Part shown: positions 10,283 to 13,035 of the stretch, in pieces
How positions within the stretch are numbered: position 1 is the stretch's first letter
How the letters are laid out: each line of letters begins with the position of its first letter
Origin: DATCVR01 sp036566745
GTDB taxonomy: Bacteria > Actinomycetota > Actinomycetes > Jiangellales > Jiangellaceae
DNA: 13,035 nt
Direction of reading: 5' to 3'
NCBI GenBank assembly: GCA_036566745.1
Contig: DATCVR010000264.1
Span: forward strand, 1-13,035
Made by a program: the position numbers and the translations under genes
The notes under the pieces: model-generated
Seen by the model: only the letters and a program-made list of their open reading frames with translations
What the model was told of the DNA's origin: nothing
Database searches by the model: none

Positions 10283-11505
10283 GCGGCAACCTCCTGGCTG
10301 GCGCGCTCCAGCAGCAGACGCAACGCGTAAGCGGCTTGCTGCCTGACGACGCCGTTCCCCAAAGCCTTTAGGCGGGCGTTGCGGAGCCCCGCGGCGGTCA
10401 TGCCTTCCGGGGCCGGCACTGCACACACGTGGCCCTCGGGAAGGCCCATCACCCATTCGACGAAAGGGGCCGCAAGGCGTCCTCGATCGTCAACTGGGCG
10501 GGGTGCGGGTCGTCCGAGGATGTGCTCCCACCGTCGGATGGCGGGCCCGTAAACGCCCCACTGGTGGCCAGAGACTCCAGCGACGGCCTCACCGCCGCAC
10601 CTGGGCTCGGGGACTGGTTGTTGCCGTACGGGGTCGCTGTGGGGGTCGGCAACAGCACCTGTGACAGGGGCGGGCGGAAACCCTCGCTCGCTCGCCGGCC
10701 GGGTGTTCCCGTGTCGCTCGCCCGCGGGGTAGGCAGGAGACTGATCGCCGTCCTCAAGTCGGGCCCGCCCGCCCCGTGGTTGCCGGCCCCGTTCGTGTCG
10801 CTCGCCCGCGGGGTCGATCCCATCTGGGCGACCGCCGACGGCAGCATCAGGTCCCCCGAGCTTCCGCGCTGGTTCGGTCCGCCCTTGTCCCCGTCCGAAG
10901 CTCTCGGCGTCGGCGGTAAGCCAGGCGAGGATGATGATCCGGTACCGGCGGTGGGGGGCGCCGACGTCGGACGCTGCGACGCGACACCATTCCGCGTCAT
11001 ACCCGCGGTCGGCCAGGTCTCCGAGTACACAGCCGAGAGCCCGAAGAGCGTCGTCCCCGGCAGCCTCCACGTCCGCGTCCGTGGCTCCCACACCGCGATC
11101 GGCTCTGGCACTGAGCAGTCCTTCCACATTCTCGATCACAACCAGGTCGGGGCGGAGCTCCTCGATAGCGCGGGCGCAGTGGAACCACACGCCGGAGCGG
11201 GTGCCCTCGGCGATGCCGGCCCGCTGACCGGCGGAGGACACGTCCGTGCAGGGGAAGCCCATGGCGAGCACGTTCGGCCGCTCCACCGTGGACCAATCCA
11301 CTTTGGTGATGTCGCCGTGGTTGGGGACGTCCGGCCAGTGGTGGGCCAGGATGCGGGCGGCGTACTGCCACTTGTCGGGCTTGCCGTTCTTGTCGGGCGG
11401 CTCCCACTGGCAGTGCCAGACGAAGGTGCCTCCCAGCACCTCCTGCACGGCCATCTCCAGGGCGCCTGTGCCGGAGCAGAGGCCCGCGATGCGCGTCTCA
11501 GGCAT
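10279..11505 (-). CDS. dcm: C5-cytosine DNA methyltransferase (Dcm type)
   Basis: The 408-residue product has the ordered C5-methylase motifs: I at IAGLCSGTGALE (6-17), IV with catalytic Cys86 in GFPCTDVSSAG (83-93), VI IENVEG (124-129), VIII APHRRYRI (183-190), and X LKALGNGVV (379-387) at the end. The target-recognition region (about 196-345) is long, Gly/Arg/Pro-rich and holds small repeats (PAGERH twice). It is followed by GPAIRRWEHILGRPAPRP and FVEWVMGLPEGHV. No restriction enzyme is encoded beside it, so it probably protects phage DNA against host restriction. Much of the 10449-11129 stretch is also open in another minus-strand frame. 'dcm' is used as a family label only. Confidence 0.92.
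   Translation of the reverse strand: MPETRIAGLCSGTGALEMAVQEVLGGTFVWHCQWEPPDKNGKPDKWQYAARILAHHWPDVPNHGDITKVDWSTVERPNVLAMGFPCTDVSSAGQRAGIAEGTRSGVWFHCARAIEELRPDLVVIENVEGLLSARADRGVGATDADVEAAGDDALRALGCVLGDLADRGYDAEWCRVAASDVGAPHRRYRIIILAWLTADAESFGRGQGRTEPARKLGGPDAAVGGRPDGIDPAGERHERGRQPRGGRARLEDGDQSPAYPAGERHGNTRPASERGFPPAPVTGAVADPHSDPVRQQPVPEPRCGGEAVAGVSGHQWGVYGPAIRRWEHILGRPAPRPVDDRGRLAAPFVEWVMGLPEGHVCAVPAPEGMTAAGLRNARLKALGNGVVRQQAAYALRLLLERASQEVAA
10711..10814. repeat. 20-bp direct repeat in the Dcm recognition region
   Basis: The 20-base sequence at 10711-10730 recurs exactly at 10795-10814, 84 bp (28 codons) away and in frame, coding PAGERH twice. Flanking DNA does not match, so this is a short repeat of the variable region and not a full duplication. 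It gives a site where slippage or recombination could alter the recognition domain. Confidence 0.6.
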
Positions 11506-11647
11506 CGTCGCTCTCCTCGAACACGTCTCGGGCGTCCTCGACGCGGTCCTGCGCGACCAGTAGCCGGCGCCGGGCGTGGAGCGGGATCTCCAGCAGGGTG
11601 GCGGCAGACCAGCCGACGAAGCCGAGCCAGAAGCGGATGGCGTTCAC
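11498..11647 (-). CDS. 49-residue membrane-associated protein
   Basis: The product is 49 residues: one hydrophobic N-terminal segment (NAIRFWLGFVGWSAATLLEI) is followed by a basic and then acidic helix (HARRRLLVAQDRVEDARDVF). The GTG at 11647 forms GTGA with the upstream stop, and the stop at 11498-11500 overlaps the Dcm start by 8 bp, which supports real translation. A single-pass or surface-lying membrane peptide is likely. No family recognised. Confidence 0.6.
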   Translation of the reverse strand: MNAIRFWLGFVGWSAATLLEIPLHARRRLLVAQDRVEDARDVFEESDDA

Positions 11648-11958
11648 CGGCGGTCCTCCCGCGTCTCCCAGAAGTCGGCGAGGGCGTCAGCCTCAGCGCT
11701 GAGGGCGTCCCTCAGGGTCCGCCCCTCCTGCTCCGTACAGTCCAGGGCGGGGTTGTAGGAGGGGTCTGCCATCTCCTCCACGGAGGGGCGCCGGGGACGG
11801 CGTGAGGGCCGGGCTCGGCGGGAGCGGGAGGACATCTCCCACACTCCGCACGTCACGATCACGAGCAGCAGGAGGGCCACGACCGGCAGCAGCCAGCCTC
11901 CGGTGAGAGCGTTGAGGACGAGGATCACCGTGGTCAGGTCCTCGAAGGTGTCGATCAC
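11644..11958 (-). CDS. small single-pass membrane protein
   Basis: The 104-residue product has a strong hydrophobic segment at about residues 8-39 (VILVLNALTGGW, then LLPVVALLLLVIVTCGVW). A very basic stretch follows (SSRSRRARPSRRPRRP, 45-60), then an acidic helical tail (TLRDALSAEADALADFWETR). The basic side would face the cytoplasm. The GTG start at 11958 overlaps the upstream stop (GTGA). Function unknown. Confidence 0.7.
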   Translation of the reverse strand: MIDTFEDLTTVILVLNALTGGWLLPVVALLLLVIVTCGVWEMSSRSRRARPSRRPRRPSVEEMADPSYNPALDCTEQEGRTLRDALSAEADALADFWETREDRR

Positions 11959-12350
11959 GCGGCACCGCCCATCCCGGCCCGGGTGCCCGCCAGCGGGTTC
12001 GGCTCGCACACCTGCTTGGCGATCTCGGCGATCTGGTCGGCGGGGACGGCGTACTCGGCCAGCCACGCTTCCAGGTCGGCCGCCATCTCCTCGCCGTCGT
12101 TGAGCGTCTGCCACAATTCGGCGGCGAGACGGTCACCGGCGTTGCCTGCGATCTCGTAGAACAGGTAGGCGAGACGGTAGGCGTCGCCCATCTCGCGGTG
12201 TGCCCGGCCTCTCATGTCCGGGTCGTCGTGGTGGAGGGCGATGTGTCCCCACAGGGCGGCCTTCGCCGCGTAGTGGGCTGCCATCGCCTCGCCGGTCGCT
12301 TCGGCGACTGTCTTCGGGTACGGGGCTATCTGGTCGAGGGCGTGAATCAC
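11955..12350 (-). CDS. hypothetical helical protein
   Basis: The 131-residue product is nearly all helical, with several His: TGEAMAAHYAAKAALWGHIA (19-38) is followed by HHDDPDMRGRAHREMGDAYR, then YLFYEIAGNAGDRLAAELWQ and a C-terminal AEIAKQVCEPNPLAG. The His/Glu/Asp spacing could bind a metal, but I see no fixed motif. The GTG at 12350 overlaps the upstream stop (GTGA). No family recognised. Confidence 0.68.
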   Translation of the reverse strand: MIHALDQIAPYPKTVAEATGEAMAAHYAAKAALWGHIALHHDDPDMRGRAHREMGDAYRLAYLFYEIAGNAGDRLAAELWQTLNDGEEMAADLEAWLAEYAVPADQIAEIAKQVCEPNPLAGTRAGMGGAA

Positions 12351-12727
12351 AGCTCGCCCCCGTCTGCGAGGCGGTCGATCTCGGCGTCCCGCTCCTGCTC
12401 GGCGAGGTCGGCCCTCAGCTTGTGCAGGTGATCCGCGAGACGGTCCGGATCGCGGAGCAGGGCGCTCAGTTCGGCCACCTGCGTGCGGTGCCGGAGCGCG
12501 TCACTCTCGGCCGCCATGCACGCATCGGTGATCTCGGCGATCATGCGGGCCTGGTGGTGGGCCGTCTCGGTGAGGCTGTCGAACGCGGCGAGGAGGTCCT
12601 TGCGGGCCTTCTCCAGCGCCCACACGTCCGGGTTGTACGGGGCGTCAGCGGAGCAGGAGTCCACGTTCAGGTCGCGGATCTCTGCGAGGCGCTCGGCGGT
12701 GAGCGGGGTGTTCTGGTCGATGGTCAC
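12347..12727 (-). CDS. coiled-coil hypothetical protein
   Basis: The 126-residue product starts TIDQNTPLTAERLAEIRDLN, an opening ('LTAERLAEIR') frequent in small actinophage proteins. After a short NPDVWALEKAR part it is one long helix with heptad leucines (about 55-120), ending RDAEIDRLADGGEL. It probably forms a dimeric coiled coil. The GTG overlaps the upstream stop (GTGA). Function unknown; a structural or binding role is inferred from shape only. Confidence 0.72.
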   Translation of the reverse strand: MTIDQNTPLTAERLAEIRDLNVDSCSADAPYNPDVWALEKARKDLLAAFDSLTETAHHQARMIAEITDACMAAESDALRHRTQVAELSALLRDPDRLADHLHKLRADLAEQERDAEIDRLADGGEL

Positions 12728-13005
12728 GGCCTGGCCTCCCAGTTGCAGGACAGGGCGCCCTCGCGCTGCCCGGCCACGTAGATGCAGGTGACCGGCCGGC
12801 CGTCCACGGTCAGGTGAACGACCTCGGCCGCCTCTCGCAGGTGATGCGAGGCGGGGCTGGGGACGACAGGACCGGAGGGAGCCGGGCCGCTGAAAGCGAT
12901 GGCCGCGCACGAAGCCGCCGAAGCGAACACGGCGATCAGGCCGCCAATCACCAGCAGCCCGGAACTGCCGAGCCTGCGGTCCTTCCAAGAGGTGCGGGCG
13001 GTCAC
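12724..13005 (-). CDS. membrane-anchored small protein, outside domain with two Cys
   Basis: The 93-residue product has a short basic start (TARTSWKDRRLG), one hydrophobic segment (SGLLVIGGLIAVFASAASCA, 14-33), a Pro/Ser spacer, and a small beta-rich domain with two cysteines (VVHLTVDGRPVTCIYVAGQR and GALSCNW). The basic start implies the domain lies outside the cell, where the cysteines could pair. 'SAASC' is only a weak lipobox, so a lipoprotein is less likely than an anchor. GTG start, GTGA with the upstream gene. Confidence 0.68.
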   Translation of the reverse strand: MTARTSWKDRRLGSSGLLVIGGLIAVFASAASCAAIAFSGPAPSGPVVPSPASHHLREAAEVVHLTVDGRPVTCIYVAGQREGALSCNWEARP

Positions 13006-13035
13006 CGGGCACGCTCCTGCTCTGCCTGAGCGGCC
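13002..13035 (-). CDS. C-terminal fragment of an upstream gene, cut by window edge
   Basis: Only ten codons and a TGA (13002-13004) are visible: AAQAEQERAR, a charged helical tail. The stop overlaps the next GTG as GTGA, the same coupling seen along the operon, which is the main reason to believe it. Nothing can be said of its function. Confidence 0.4.
   Translation of the reverse strand, partial: AAQAEQERAR

Noticed and set aside
10429..11805. 458-codon plus-strand open frame
   Set aside because: It is antisense to the well-supported Dcm gene and its neighbours, and has no domain I recognise; long antisense frames are expected in high-GC DNA.
1..13035. tRNA, rRNA, integrase or attachment site
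   Set aside because: No cloverleaf, rRNA segment, recombinase domain or boundary repeat was found by eye.

Overview
The window is high-GC DNA with actinobacterial codon habits (many GTG starts, GC-rich third positions) and a gene content typical of actinobacteriophage or prophage early/accessory regions. It has two WhiB-family proteins, a DUF397 protein, several small XRE/HTH regulators, a recombination endonuclease VII-like HNH protein, a GIY-YIG protein, two DNA methyltransferases, and many tiny genes of unknown function. No integrase, terminase or structural gene is visible, so the sequence cannot decide between free phage, prophage and another integrative element. The host genus cannot be named.

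Layout, following transcription (almost everything is on the minus strand). (A) 13035 to 8145 is one tightly overlapped run: partial gene, membrane-anchored small proteins, coiled-coil and helical unknowns, Dcm-type C5 methyltransferase, N4/N6-type methyltransferase, small unknown, stand-alone OmpR-type winged helix, WhiB, XRE regulator, WhiB. (B) A small plus-strand HTH gene (7909-8112) faces away from an endonuclease VII-like gene (7309-7800); dyad-rich operator-like DNA separates them. (C) The replication module follows: an initiator-like winged-helix protein (6248-7204), a DnaC-like AAA+ helicase loader (5544-6245), and a GIY-YIG protein. An XRE regulator, a Phd/YefM-like antitoxin-type protein, a cysteine-rich zinc-binding protein, three small unknowns and a two-unit DUF397 protein come next, ending at a strong hairpin (2165-2198). 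(D) 2088 to 599 is a second set of overlapped small genes. (E) At the left end a plus-strand HTH gene (307-594) and a leftward gene (start at 162) diverge from a region with repeated TTGCAAC-N7-GGCAA elements lying inside both predicted promoters. This looks like an autoregulated switch.

The most striking feature is inside the initiator gene: seven 18-bp elements with an invariant CGGACC half (four are perfect GGTCCG-N6-CGGACC dyads), spaced 31-35 bp apart at 6683-6903, next to an AT-richer dyad. This is the arrangement of a lambda-type origin, with iterons inside the initiator (O-like) gene followed directly by a helicase loader (P-like) gene. I read it as the element's replication origin.

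Other points worth a second look are an N4/N6-type methyltransferase whose expected DPPY motif reads DHY, a long alternative reading frame across the Dcm target-recognition region, WhiB proteins with altered G-W motifs, and an antitoxin-like gene with no visible toxin.
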